From Neospora caninum Liverpool (lineage: Eukaryota; Apicomplexa; Conoidasida; Eucoccidiorida; Sarcocystidae), in the NCBI RefSeq assembly GCF_000208865.1, contig NC_018396.1:4582514-4646513 (forward strand): a stretch of DNA of 64,000 nt, written 5' to 3'. Position numbers and translations under genes: made by a program. The notes under the pieces were generated by a model that saw only the letters and a program-made list of their open reading frames with translations, made no database searches and was not told the DNA's origin. Shown here in pieces: positions 26,249 to 37,102 of this stretch. Position 1 is the stretch's first letter. The number at the start of each line of letters is the position of its first letter.

Positions 26249-29200
26249 GGTGGTTCAGTCGCGATGCGAACGATCGGGAAAGCGGAGGCAAAGATGGCCA
26301 GAGCGGCTTCAGAAAAGAGCAGAAGGGAAGGATGGAGCGAAACACTTTCTCCTTCACTTCTGTTCTGCCGTTGTTGATGAGACTTTCTTCAGCTGTGGAC
26401 GAGAATGTCGTTCGGAGCAGATCCGCGCGTCTTGAGAGATGGCGAGTTCAGGGTGTTTCTGCCGAGAGGAAACGTCTGGAAAGCTGCAAGGAGAAAAGCG
26501 CGTGAAAAGCAAACGGCTCGAGCGGAGAGAGGAGGTTCGGAAAGACCTCACGCAAATCGACAAAAGAATCCGAGAGACGCTGTGTGCTCCAGCATGCATG
26601 CAGCCGTCTACCACTCTGGGCAGAGACACGGAAGGCGTCGGAAGACCAGGCACAGGGGAATTGTGGCAGTGCACGATTGTCAGAAACGGCCAGAGAAAGA
26701 GAGAAGAAAGAACTTCCGGAGGACACAGAAACCGCCGTGGACGCGGATTCTCAGGGAGCACGGTTTGTGGAAAACAAAAGACGACGGAAGGAGACAACGA
26801 GAGAGAGACAACTGGAGGATGTCCTCTTTGGGGCCAGAGTGTCAGGGTTCTGAACAAGAGAAGGACGAAGAAGGAAGCAAGAAGAAAGAAAGAAAGACAG
26901 AAGGAAGCGGGAAAAATCAACAATGGACACCCGACGTCCCAGAGAAGACAAAGTCCACGTTGGTTCATCGTTTTCGCATGCATGCAGAAAACCGGTTTCT
27001 GTTGCGAAAAAAATAGTCCCCTCAGAGCTGCGGCGGTCATTTTTCTCGCACATCCACTTGCTGCTCTTTTTCCCTCTCTTTTTTCTTCTCTCTCTTTCTC
27101 TCTACCTCTCTTTTCCCCTCTTCCTTGCGCACGCTTTGTTTCAACTTGGGCGGACGCGAAATGCGTCGCCGTCCGCGTCGCCGTCCGTGTCTCCGTCACT
27201 CGTCGACAGTTTGTCTTTCGAAGAATCGCGGGTATTCCCCTGCGGAGCAAACGCCTTCAGGCGGAATCCCGTCACGAGCTGGCAACGGAAAACTCCGTCT
27301 CCTCTTGAGGATCGAGACGCCTCTGAGAAAACAGCGAGAATCCCCTCTGGCCGTTTCCCGCTCCTTCGCCATACCCTTCTTTATCGAGAGAGAGGCAAAC
27401 AGAGAGCGATAGAAAGAATGGCTGAGAGAGAAAGAGATCGAGAAAGGGAGTGTGAGCCAGACTCACACAGAGAAAGAGACAGAAGGAAAGAGACAGAAGA
27501 CGGGAGAAGAAGGCAGAAAAAACTGGAAAGAGCGAAGCGCAGAGAAAGCGAGAGGACGATAGACACAGAAAAAGGTTTCCGGCTGAATACCGGGTGTTCT
27601 TTGTTCCTCTGTCGTGTAACAGCGTCACTCGCCTTTTCCGCTTCTCTCGCGTAGGTAGGCAAGACGCGCTTTCACACTGAATCTCGTTTGTGTCCCCTGG
27701 CTGTCTCTGCCTCGCAAGTTGCATTTGCCAGGAAGTAGAACTGAAAATTTCGGGGCTTTTTGTAGCATGCACACTCCCGGTAGACGCACCACACCCAGTG
27801 TCTGTGGCGAGTAGCTGGGGAGGCCAGGTTTTTGAGTTCCGTAAGAAATTCCTTTGGTGATGGAACACGAGGAATTGCTCACAACCTTGGGGAACCGGCT
27901 GTCTGCATGCCCAGTGGAGAGGATGCCGGAGTGTGTGTGGAAGTTTGGCGCGAGAGAAAACGGAAATTGTAAAACGAATTTCTCTCAGGGGGCGGTCGGA
28001 CGAGTCGACAAGGCTTGTCTGTTGTCACCTGTCTGTGTTGAGTGCAAATGAGAGATCGACAGGGGCTGGTACCCCTCAACAGGGAGAAAGAAGCGAGCGG
28101 GAAAGGAGAGGCAAAAGGAAAGAGGACTGGAACAAAGCAGGGAAGAAGAAAGAAGGTAAGCAGCAAGGAGGGTTTACAATTTAGGTAGGACCGCCGCGTC
28201 TTAGCGACTTGTCAATCCTGAAGCGGCGGAAAAACTCTTCTTCTGAAGGGACGGCGGAGATGAAACCACCTGAGAGCAATCGCGCGCGCTCCCGAGGATC
28301 CGTCTCGATAGGTCTTCACTCTTTCTGTTTCTCTGCTTCACAATCCCCCCTTTCTCCACTACTACTACTACTAGTACTACTCTCATCTTCCTTCTGTCGA
28401 ATATGTCTCTCCTTGTCTCTTTCTACTCAGCTTCTCTTTCGCTTTCTCTCGCCGTGTATCGAAAGAAAGCAGCGCACTGGAATTCCGGCAAAAATCGGAA
28501 AGCTGTTGTCCCGATGGAAGATCAACAACGTGTACGTTTCCACGTGGATCTCTCGCCTGGTGCAGCCTCTTTGTTCCCGTTCCAGCGATTTTCGCGCATG
28601 CTGTTGGAAAACGGAGGAAAACAGAACACCTCTGTCTCAGAGAGTACCCTTCTTGCTATGGGAAATCCGTGTAGAGCTCTTCGTGTTCTCGTCCGGGAGT
28701 ACTCGCGAGGTCTGTGTCTATAAGACTTTTTGTTGCCGAAGTCGCTTAGCGCCACACAGGCCGCGCCGCTCTTTTGGTCTGATCCGAAGTACGCAGTGAG
28801 CTAACAAGTGAGCGCTTTTTCTGGGGTAGTGGATTTCGTCGTCTACTCCCCATTCCAGTTCAAGGTGTTTGCTTGGTGCGTCTGCGTCAATTCTCTACGT
28901 CACCTTTCAGTTAGGTGAGTTCACTTTCGTGGTTTTCCACTCTTTGTTAGTCTCCTGGCGCTTGTTGCCACATTCCTGCGACAGGCAGAAAAACTCTCCG
29001 TGGAAAGAGAATTTCTTGGAAAACACGAGTTCTTATTTAACTGCCTAGACACTGGCAGAGTGACACATCCGGTCGGGGACTGAGTGCGCCCGGTTGGGAA
29101 AGTGGAGAGAACTTCTTTAAAAGTGCACTGACACACAGAAAAAACTGTCGCCTTCAGTTTTGTGAGGAGAACAAAGCCTGCCGATTCTTGTCTCTCCAAA

Positions 29201-31128
29201 ACCCCCAAAAACGAAACAAAGAGTGAATCAGGCCTGCAGAGAGACTGCGCTTCCTGCTCGACCTTCCTCACTTGTGTTCTCTGTTAACCTGCCTCTCTTT
29301 TCCTTTTTCTCCCAGCGCTTCCCAGCTTCTGCCTCCACGATTTCCGTCATGAACACGCGTGGATGACGCGTATGTTCGCGGATTTGGTGCGTTGGGGCGA
29401 TTCTTTCCCGGGGATTCTTTCACCGTCTTTTCCGCTCCTCGACGCTGGCCCGCGACTCGGGGGGGGGGGGACTACATCGTCCACAGTCAAAAGTGCACTG
29501 GAATCAGTCGTGCGGTGACGTTTCAGGCGTGGCAAGGCGTTGCAAGCACCCTTTTCTTTCAAACTGTTGCCAATGAGGAGCGCTCAGGAACGGCGCCGGC
29601 GAGTCAAGAAAGGGAAAAGACGAAAACGAAGGGATCTCTGCCAGGGCGAGGGGTGAGCGTTATTGCATCTTGCTCTCGCAGCGCACTTGTCTGTGGCAGT
29701 TTTGCTTCTGCGTGTCTTGTTTTTTCGCGCGATTCCACTGCCGCGCGGTGCGCGGCGAGAGAGAACCTCACTTGTCAACGCGTTCTTAAAGAAGCCGTTG
29801 TTTTAAAATCCGTTGTTATAACTTCCGGCGTTTCGCGGGCCTTCGAGTTTTCCGCCAAGTCGCTCGACGGGACCGCACTTTCGACACAGTGTGCAGCGTT
29901 TCCTCTCGCGGGAGAGCTGTCAAGGTGTGCAGCGACAGACCTCGCCTCCCTCGAAGCGCGCGCTCTCCGACGTTTTGTTCAGACGGCGAACTCGAGAGAA
30001 AGGCCATGCACTCTCAGTTTCCGTCCCCAGCGACGCGTGCCTTTGCGTTCTGTCCAGATTTCTTCCTTGCGGATCCCGCGCACCTTTCCCCCTCGCCGTT
30101 CCGCGCGTCGGTTCGCCTCCCAGCGACATGTCGGCGTTAGCAAGACCGCCTCTCTTGTCTTTTCGATCTTTTCTTTGTCTGCGTTGCCGCGCACCGAAAA
30201 ACTACGGAACGTCTTGCTACTCCGGGCCAGGGACTGGGTAACGCTGAACCCTCGCTCGTCTTTCTGCAGAAGGAGATGCGCGGGAAACCCACTCGCGCTC
30301 CCCGTCCACGCTTCCACCCGCGTCTCCAGAACGCGCGCCAAGGCTTTCCTTCGCTGGTTTGTCCGCTGGACGGACCACAGACTGGCGCCTGTGCTCGTTT
30401 CTCATTTCAACGCGGGTTTCTCAGATCACAAAGCCTGACAAGTGGCCCGCAACGCGCACCGTCCTGTGCGCCCGCGCGCCGCTTCGTCCACGCCGCTTCG
30501 GAATTCGCTTCAAGAAACCGAAATCTGAACGATGTGCACTTGACCTGATGCGTCCAAACAACCCGGAAAACAGCCACCGCCCATCTGTGGAGGGAAACAG
30601 ATCGCCTCTTCTCAGGTGTATGTACACCTGAACCTCCACACTTCGCCGTTCCCCTCGGCTGTTTCAACTTTTTCTCGTCTCGCGCTCAGTCCCCTTTCAC
30701 TTACCACTTGGATTCCTCTTCCGCAGTCCCCCCCTTCACGCCTGTACACCCTCCTCGCTTAGATATCTGCCCATCACGCGGCCATTTCCCCGGTTCCTCG
30801 GGAGTCCGTCTGTTTCGCGGAGGGGGGGCATGTCCTACTCTTCGGCCTTGTGCCTCGAGCTCCCCTGCTCGCCGTCGCTTCTCTCCTTCTCTGCGCTTCT
30901 CTTCAGAAGCCTTCTTGTTCCTTTCCGTCTTTCCTTGTCTCTTCGTTGCGCATCTTATGCCGCCGGCTCACCTGCACTTTTTCTCGTTTGAGCCCTAGAC
31001 ACCCCCCTGTTTCTGGTCCCCGGTTCGTTCGTTTCGATAACCCCCTCTTCCCGTCTTGTCGCGCGAAGCGCGCGTCGTCGCGCCTCCTCGACTGCCTTTT
31101 TCCTCGCGTTCTTTTACGTTTCTTCACC
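26249..31128. other. Divergent spacer between CCDC47 and the 569-aa gene
   Basis: About 4.9 kb that must carry two promoters and two 5' leaders. There is marked strand asymmetry: a pyrimidine-rich plus strand at 27060-27130 and a purine-rich one at 27370-27560. A poly-G run lies at 29460-29470 and a CTA triplet run at 28357-28382. A 359-codon frame from 29359 has no ATG. GCATGC-type motifs are annotated separately. I find no convincing gene. Confidence 0.5.
26592..26986. promoter_or_regulatory. GCATGCATGC motifs upstream of CCDC47
   Basis: Two palindromic GCATGCATGC elements (26592-26601 and 26976-26986) lie 344 and 728 bases upstream of the CCDC47 start. TGCATGC is a motif reported as enriched in Toxoplasma promoters. 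Assigning a role here is inference from position alone. Confidence 0.3.
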
Positions 31129-32567
31129 ATGTCGCTCTCGTCCTCTTCGTACACCGCCCAGCAGGAACTCATCAACAGCCGAACGGAGGCTGTGTTTGCG
31201 GCGCTCCACTTGCGGTCGTTCGTCCTGCGCCTGCCGATCGTGAACGTCCCGGACGCGGAGAAAACGCGCCAGGGCATCTACGAGAAAATCCTCAAAAACC
31301 GGTCCTTCTCTTGCACGCGATCGAATCCGCGAGACGAGCTGACGCGACAGCCGAATCCAGATCTAGCAGCGAAGCAGACTGAAGAAGTCGTTCAGATCCT
31401 CTCTGCGCCCTCCTCCGTCGGCTTCGTCCTCGTCGTCGTCGAAGAATCTGTGCAAAAAAAGGGAACTGGACAGGCTGAATATTGCCCAGTGGGAGGCGGC
31501 GTCGTCGAAGTCGTCGATGAGCATGAAAGATCCATTCGAGGCATGTGGTCAGTGAAACGCAAGCGCGGGCTTTTCTTTCCAGAAAAAGAGAGAACTCCCC
31601 CCCGTGGGCGGCGCACCACACGCTCAGCCCTCACCTATTCCACACTGCCAAAATTCACGTGTCGGTCTATCTCAATACATTTCTTCAGGTGTATCTTCCG
31701 ATGTTTAGCTACCCACCGACACAACACCTGCCTGTCCCCCTTTTGTTTATACGAGAACATCTAGAGATACGTCAGCCAACAAATCTGTGTCCGCACGGAT
31801 CTTGTCTTTATCGCGACGCATCTGCGCTCGTGCTGGACCCTCCTTTCTCGAGATCTGTGAGACCAGTGGCTGTTGCGTGTTCTCGTACATCGGTCCATCG
31901 GCCCTTTCTTTTCTCGCTGCCTCCGTATGTTTATTGCATGCGTGAATCACGCATCACCACACACGGCAGATTGACCTGTGCGTTCTCCTCTCGTTTTTTG
32001 TATTCCGCGTTTCATTCCCCGTTGCCTGTTTTTTTGCGCTCCCGCCTCAGGTGTCGTCGCTCCCTGCCTCCGGAGTTCTCGGCGTTGCTGATGAAAGCCC
32101 TCTGTCTCCGCGTTTTCGCGCAGGCCTTCGAGTGGCCCGACGAGCCTTCGGGCGCGGTCGGAGCATCGCCTGGAGGCGCAGCGCCGGGGGGCGCGGGGGC
32201 GAGCAGTCGAGGCACGAAGAACCCGTATCGCCTCGTAAGCTGCACGGAGAAGGCGCTGCTTCTCTTTCCCAGAGACGCCGTCAAATTCCTCACGGAGTCT
32301 CTCATGCTCTCCAAACACTGGGAAACGGAACTCGACGGCGGCAGCCACAATGACCACCCCACCGTCAAGTAAGCTCTTGAAACGCGGAAACTCGGGCTGG
32401 CATTTAGCGAAAAAATACGTGAAACCGACACATATATGTGGACACAGACAAAAACAAAACGCGACACAAGTGGACATCAACAGGATGAACGTAAAAAGGG
32501 CTCTCCCTACCGAACGCGAACACCATGTTGGCCACGTCTTCACACACGAAGCTGTAAACTCTCGACT

Positions 32568-32607
<40 letters not shown>

Positions 32608-33816
32608 ACCTGCGATGTAAAGGAACGATGTATAGAGCTTTTCGTGCCAGGATGTAGATGTGCGTCTATCCGGTAGGGATGAATTAGACAGTCTCTGCAG
32701 GTACGCAGGGACATCTACACGTCGACATCTTTGCGTACACAGCCTGCTGTACATGTGGAAGTAGCTGCGTCTTTCTCTGTTGAGATCAAAAGCATTTTTT
32801 TCTCTTGTTAAAGTGGAGATGTCTGCCTCGTTTTCTCGCGCAGATGCAAGTGTCAGAAGCTGAGCAAGTTGCCGGGAGCGTGGCAGTTTTACGGGATTTG
32901 CGAGTCTCGATTTCTGAATTACTGGCGGCCGGGGCTGCAGTTTCGGAACTTCCTTCCGGACGCGCCGCCGCCTGCGCTGTGCGACTTTCTTCGTTGTCGC
33001 CAAGGCCACGCTCGGCCGACTCCGAACGGTCGACGAGGCAGCCTCGCAGACGAAGGGACGCACTTCAAGGAGAACGAGAAGGAGGCGCGAGGCTCCAAAC
33101 ACGTCTTAGCGGAAGGTGGTAACTTCGCGTCTTCCTCGTTCAACGGCATGCGTCAAGAACCCGCGTCCTTCCTCGCCGACGCAACGGGCATCGCAGCCTC
33201 GGGCCCCGGCACTCGCCAGAGCACTCGCCGACAACAGCACGAACTGCTGAAACGCGGGCGCGCAGCCTTCGCTTCCTTTCCCGCCTTTCCACACTCTCCC
33301 TCCTACTCTTCCCCAACTGCTTCAGCTTCGCCTCCGGCGTCTTCGACTCCAGCGTCTTCGACCGTAGGCGGGAGGAGACCCCAGGAGACACTCCGAGGGA
33401 CGACCCGGGAGGCTGCCGAGGCAGGGCGGGGTGCGCCGCAGCCTCTCGCCTCGACGGACGAGGCGAAACTGCATGCGTCGAGTAGTCAGGGGGGAGGCGG
33501 ATCTGCGCGCGAGGATGTCCCCGCGTCCCTGCCCGCAGAGAAAGGCGAGGAGGGAATTGACAGGCATGACGCCGCGCCTTCTCGCGGACACAGCGATGTC
33601 GGCAGTGAGTCCAGTCCGCCTCGAGAGGAGGGGCGAGAAACCTCGGCGAACGGCGAGGCGGTCGCTCGAGGCGAAGGCGGTTTGGCGCATCTCAAAGGAG
33701 GAGACGCGCAAACTGGAAAGGCCGAGCAGGGATCTGCGGAATGCGCGAATGGGGAAGCGACGGCGGGGCACGGGGAAGAGGAGCCTGCCGCGAAACGCAC
33801 TCGGATCCTGGTTTAG
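31129..33816 (+). CDS. Unrecognised 569-aa protein, 3 exons
   Basis: Exons 31129-31547, 32051-32368 and 32844-33816 join in phase from an ATG in good context (TCACCATGT) to a stop at 33816. I do not recognise the family. Residues 1 to about 60 look like folded protein (TAQQELINSRTEAVFAALHL, then RLPIVNVPD). The second exon gives EKALLLFPRDAVKFL, and the start of the third gives GAWQFYGICESRFLNYWRPG. These blocks are rich in aromatic residues and likely form a conserved domain spread over the exons. From about residue 300 to the end the protein is low-complexity (Ala, Gly, Glu, Ser, Pro), ending in a basic AKRTR. The middle of exon 1 (31370-31545) is also open in the +1 frame, which reads more like coding sequence of this group, so a short intron or sequencing frameshift there is possible. 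Confidence 0.6.
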
Positions 33817-34276
33817 GGAAAAACAAAGCGTTCAAAGAAACCAAAGGGGGAAACTTTTCCCGGCCTCACCAGGGATGCAAACGCATATATCATATATGTC
33901 GCCACACTTGTAAACATACATATTTATATATACATATATATATATATATAGGTATGTATATCTAGATGTGGTGAAATGTGTGTGTGCGTGTGGGTGAGTG
34001 ATGGATTTTCTTTCTGTGTGCTCTTCACCGTTGCGAGTTCAAGGAACATGGAAAGGAGAAACGTGGGGGCGCCTCGTCTCCGTCTCTCCGTGGCGCAGTC
34101 GTTTCTGAACGTCTCTTTTATCACGCGATAAGAGCTCACAGACGCGTGCAGAAATCTATACGTCTATATAGATATATAGATACATATGAGATAAAGCCTT
34201 TGAATACGACGGGGGCGTGCACGCATCCGTGCTTTTGTCTTTGTTTTGGAACATCTTTACAGAGATGCGCATTTCC

Positions 34277-34310
<34 letters not shown>

Positions 34311-35254
34311 TCTTACGATGGTGTACGCTCGTGCCTAGCGTGTGCGTATATCGCGTTTTTTGCTTACTTTTTTGTCTCATCTTGCATCGTTTGAAATGCA
34401 GTGGAAATCGGTTCCTTCACACTTCGGGAGCAATTCTCTTTTCTAAAGACTTCGCGACACATTTTCTTCCAGGCGTAAACCTGGGATGACACGAGGGCGA
34501 ACACACACGCGTCTGCCGAGATGCTTAAGGCTTGCCTCTCAATAACATCTCTACACAAATAATTGTATATATACACACGTATATATATATATATATCCGT
34601 ATATGTATATATTTGTACATTCACGTGTATCTGCCAGTGCATGGATGTTCATGTATGCATGCATCTAGGTGCGCATATGTACGTTTGCATATATATGCGA
34701 TTGATGCAGCTGCGTGGGCGTCTGTAGCTCTGTAGAGGCCTGCCTATCGGTGCACACCTGAGTTCGCGTTTACCATGTTTGCTTTTCCGAGAGGTAGGGC
34801 GAGACGTGAGAGGTTGTCTGCGGGGGAAGCCGTTTGCTCGGCGACAAGGAAGGCTTCGGGTCTGCCGCGCCGCACTTTGAATCGTTTTTTTTCTTCCGGT
34901 GCCGAGGTTCAGGGGAATGCTTCAAACAGACACGTCTTGCTTCCGACGCACACACGCCTGCCAGCAACCTTCCCTTCGAATTCAGGTCTAGGGAATGCAA
35001 AGCACTGCAACGTTTCATCCCCAGTTGGGAGTCTGTCAGAGGCGACCAAGACGAACGGCATGTGCTTCGGTTCTTTCCGAGATCTTGGCAAAAATGCAGC
35101 CGCGGACGCGCCTTGACTCAGATACACAACTCCACCTCAAACACCCAGTGATATACATTTCGAGAGACCTACACACGCGCTATGAATATATACACCCATG
35201 TAGATATATCCACGTTTATATACTTCTACGTATATACTTGTCTGTACACCATTT

Positions 35255-35304
<50 letters not shown>

Positions 35305-36071
35305 AATACGTGGCGTCGGGGTCATCTGGGCGGGGATGGATAGTGTACTTGCGCCACACATCTGTGGATAGGCCAGAGGAAGTTTCGGACCGCCTGTGAT
35401 TCTTCAGAAATGTACAGGTTCGCAAGAAAGGATCACTTTCCGTCTTCACCACTCTTTCGCGTTTGTAGAACCTCTTCGCCTAGGCAAGTTCCTGCTCAAA
35501 AGACCAACAAAAGTAGGCGCATGCCGCGCGGGGGCTGCGTTGAAAAACTGTCTCCGTTCGAGTGGCGGAGTGCTCCTCGCTGTTCGTGTTAGCCCCCCCT
35601 TAGAAAGAGAAGAAAATACACAGAAAAACACACATGCGCATCTATCGACGTAAATATGCATCTACAGATGGGCGTATTATACATAGACGTATTATACATA
35701 TGCACATATATATGCATGTCTTTGTCTATACATGTGTCTATCTGCATGTGTGTGTATTATATCCTTTGGTACACGTCTCTCGATTTCCCTCTGGTGTGTG
35801 CACCGGCGTTTTCGTTTGAAGCGAGCGTCTTCACGAGGTTGAGGTTGCTACGGCCATGTGTCGGGGGAGAGCTGACGTTTTCTCAGCCTACGCTCTCCCA
35901 GGAACGAGAGAGAAAGAGGAAAGAACGAGAAATACAGGAGAAAGACAGGGACAGGAGCTACGGGAGAGGGCCTCTGTGTCTTTCCCTGGGTCTCTCCTTC
36001 TCGCTTGCTGCAAAATGTGTTGGGGAGGACGGCAAAAAAAAAACGTGTTTCGTTTTTTTCGGTGAACGCAG
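33817..36071. other. Gene-poor stretch with TA repeats and a weak ORF
   Basis: After the 569-aa gene the sequence is AT-rich, with long (TA)n runs at 33924-33950, 34280-34308 and 35257-35302. An ATG at 34775 opens 113 codons with an Arg-rich, RFFSS-containing start that could be a mitochondrial presequence; I see no clear donor that links it to later exons. Nothing else is supported. Confidence 0.4.
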
Positions 36072-36691
36072 GGGTGGAGTCACTTTTCGATGCTTGGACA
36101 GCTTTCGCACACTTTCATGTTCTTAGAGATAAAAACTTCCTTGACGTAAACCGACCAAGAATTGCAACCGCGCGCGAACGACAGAACAGCACCTCCGGAG
36201 CCCTCTCAGGGTTAAGGTCTCTGACAACCTCCATCTCTTCTCTTTTTTCGCTCGTGTCTCAGCTTTTCCTCTCCTTCATTCCTGTTCTTCTCCCCTCTCT
36301 TCCCTCACGTCTCCCTTGCTTCTCTGCATTTCCTCGTTTCGTTCCCTCTCCCTCTGTTCTCCTTCTTCTCTCTGTTATCTTCTTTCTTTCTGTCTCTGGT
36401 CCTTCCCGGCGTTGTTCCTTTCCGCCCTCATCCCTCTTGCGTCCCTTTGCGGGGAGATCCCCGTGCGGAGTTTGCGGTGTCGCGGCGCGTCGAAAACCGC
36501 GCCGTCCTCGCGTATTCCAGCTGGCCTTTTCCTTTTGGAGATTTGCCCACATACGTAAACCGCGACCAGGCTTCAGCCGCATTCTCCACACAAACGCCTG
36601 CGAGCCAAAACTGTGCCTTTCTCTCTTTGCTGAGTTACCTCCCCCATACTCAAAATCCCGACAGTCTCTGTGCACTTACACCTATATATAC

Positions 36692-36726
<35 letters not shown>

Positions 36727-36793
36727 TACATAAGCCTGTATATATATATATATATACGTATATATATATATATATATATACATGTGTATATAC

Positions 36794-36830
<37 letters not shown>

Positions 36831-37015
36831 TGGATGTGTTAGTGATACGATCCTGAATAAAAAGGACACGACGATCAAGCGAGACAGAGAATGCTCTCCA
36901 GGCGCATTCGCCGCATGCGCGACGAGGATTAAAGCCGAGAAGAATTGAACCAAACCCGGGTTGCGGACAGAAACGCGGCGCCGTGAGATATACAGAACCA
37001 CACGAAATACATATA

Positions 37016-37102
<87 letters not shown>

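Noticed and set aside
26405..27654. Overlapping 200-289-codon frames on the plus strand
   Set aside because: Driven by GA-rich repeats giving Arg/Glu/Lys runs; no domain, and located where CCDC47 promoter sequence is expected.
29359..30438. 359-codon plus-strand open frame in the divergent spacer
   Set aside because: It opens just after a stop and contains no ATG; it starts only from GTG. Composition is that of stop-poor leader DNA and there is no family similarity.
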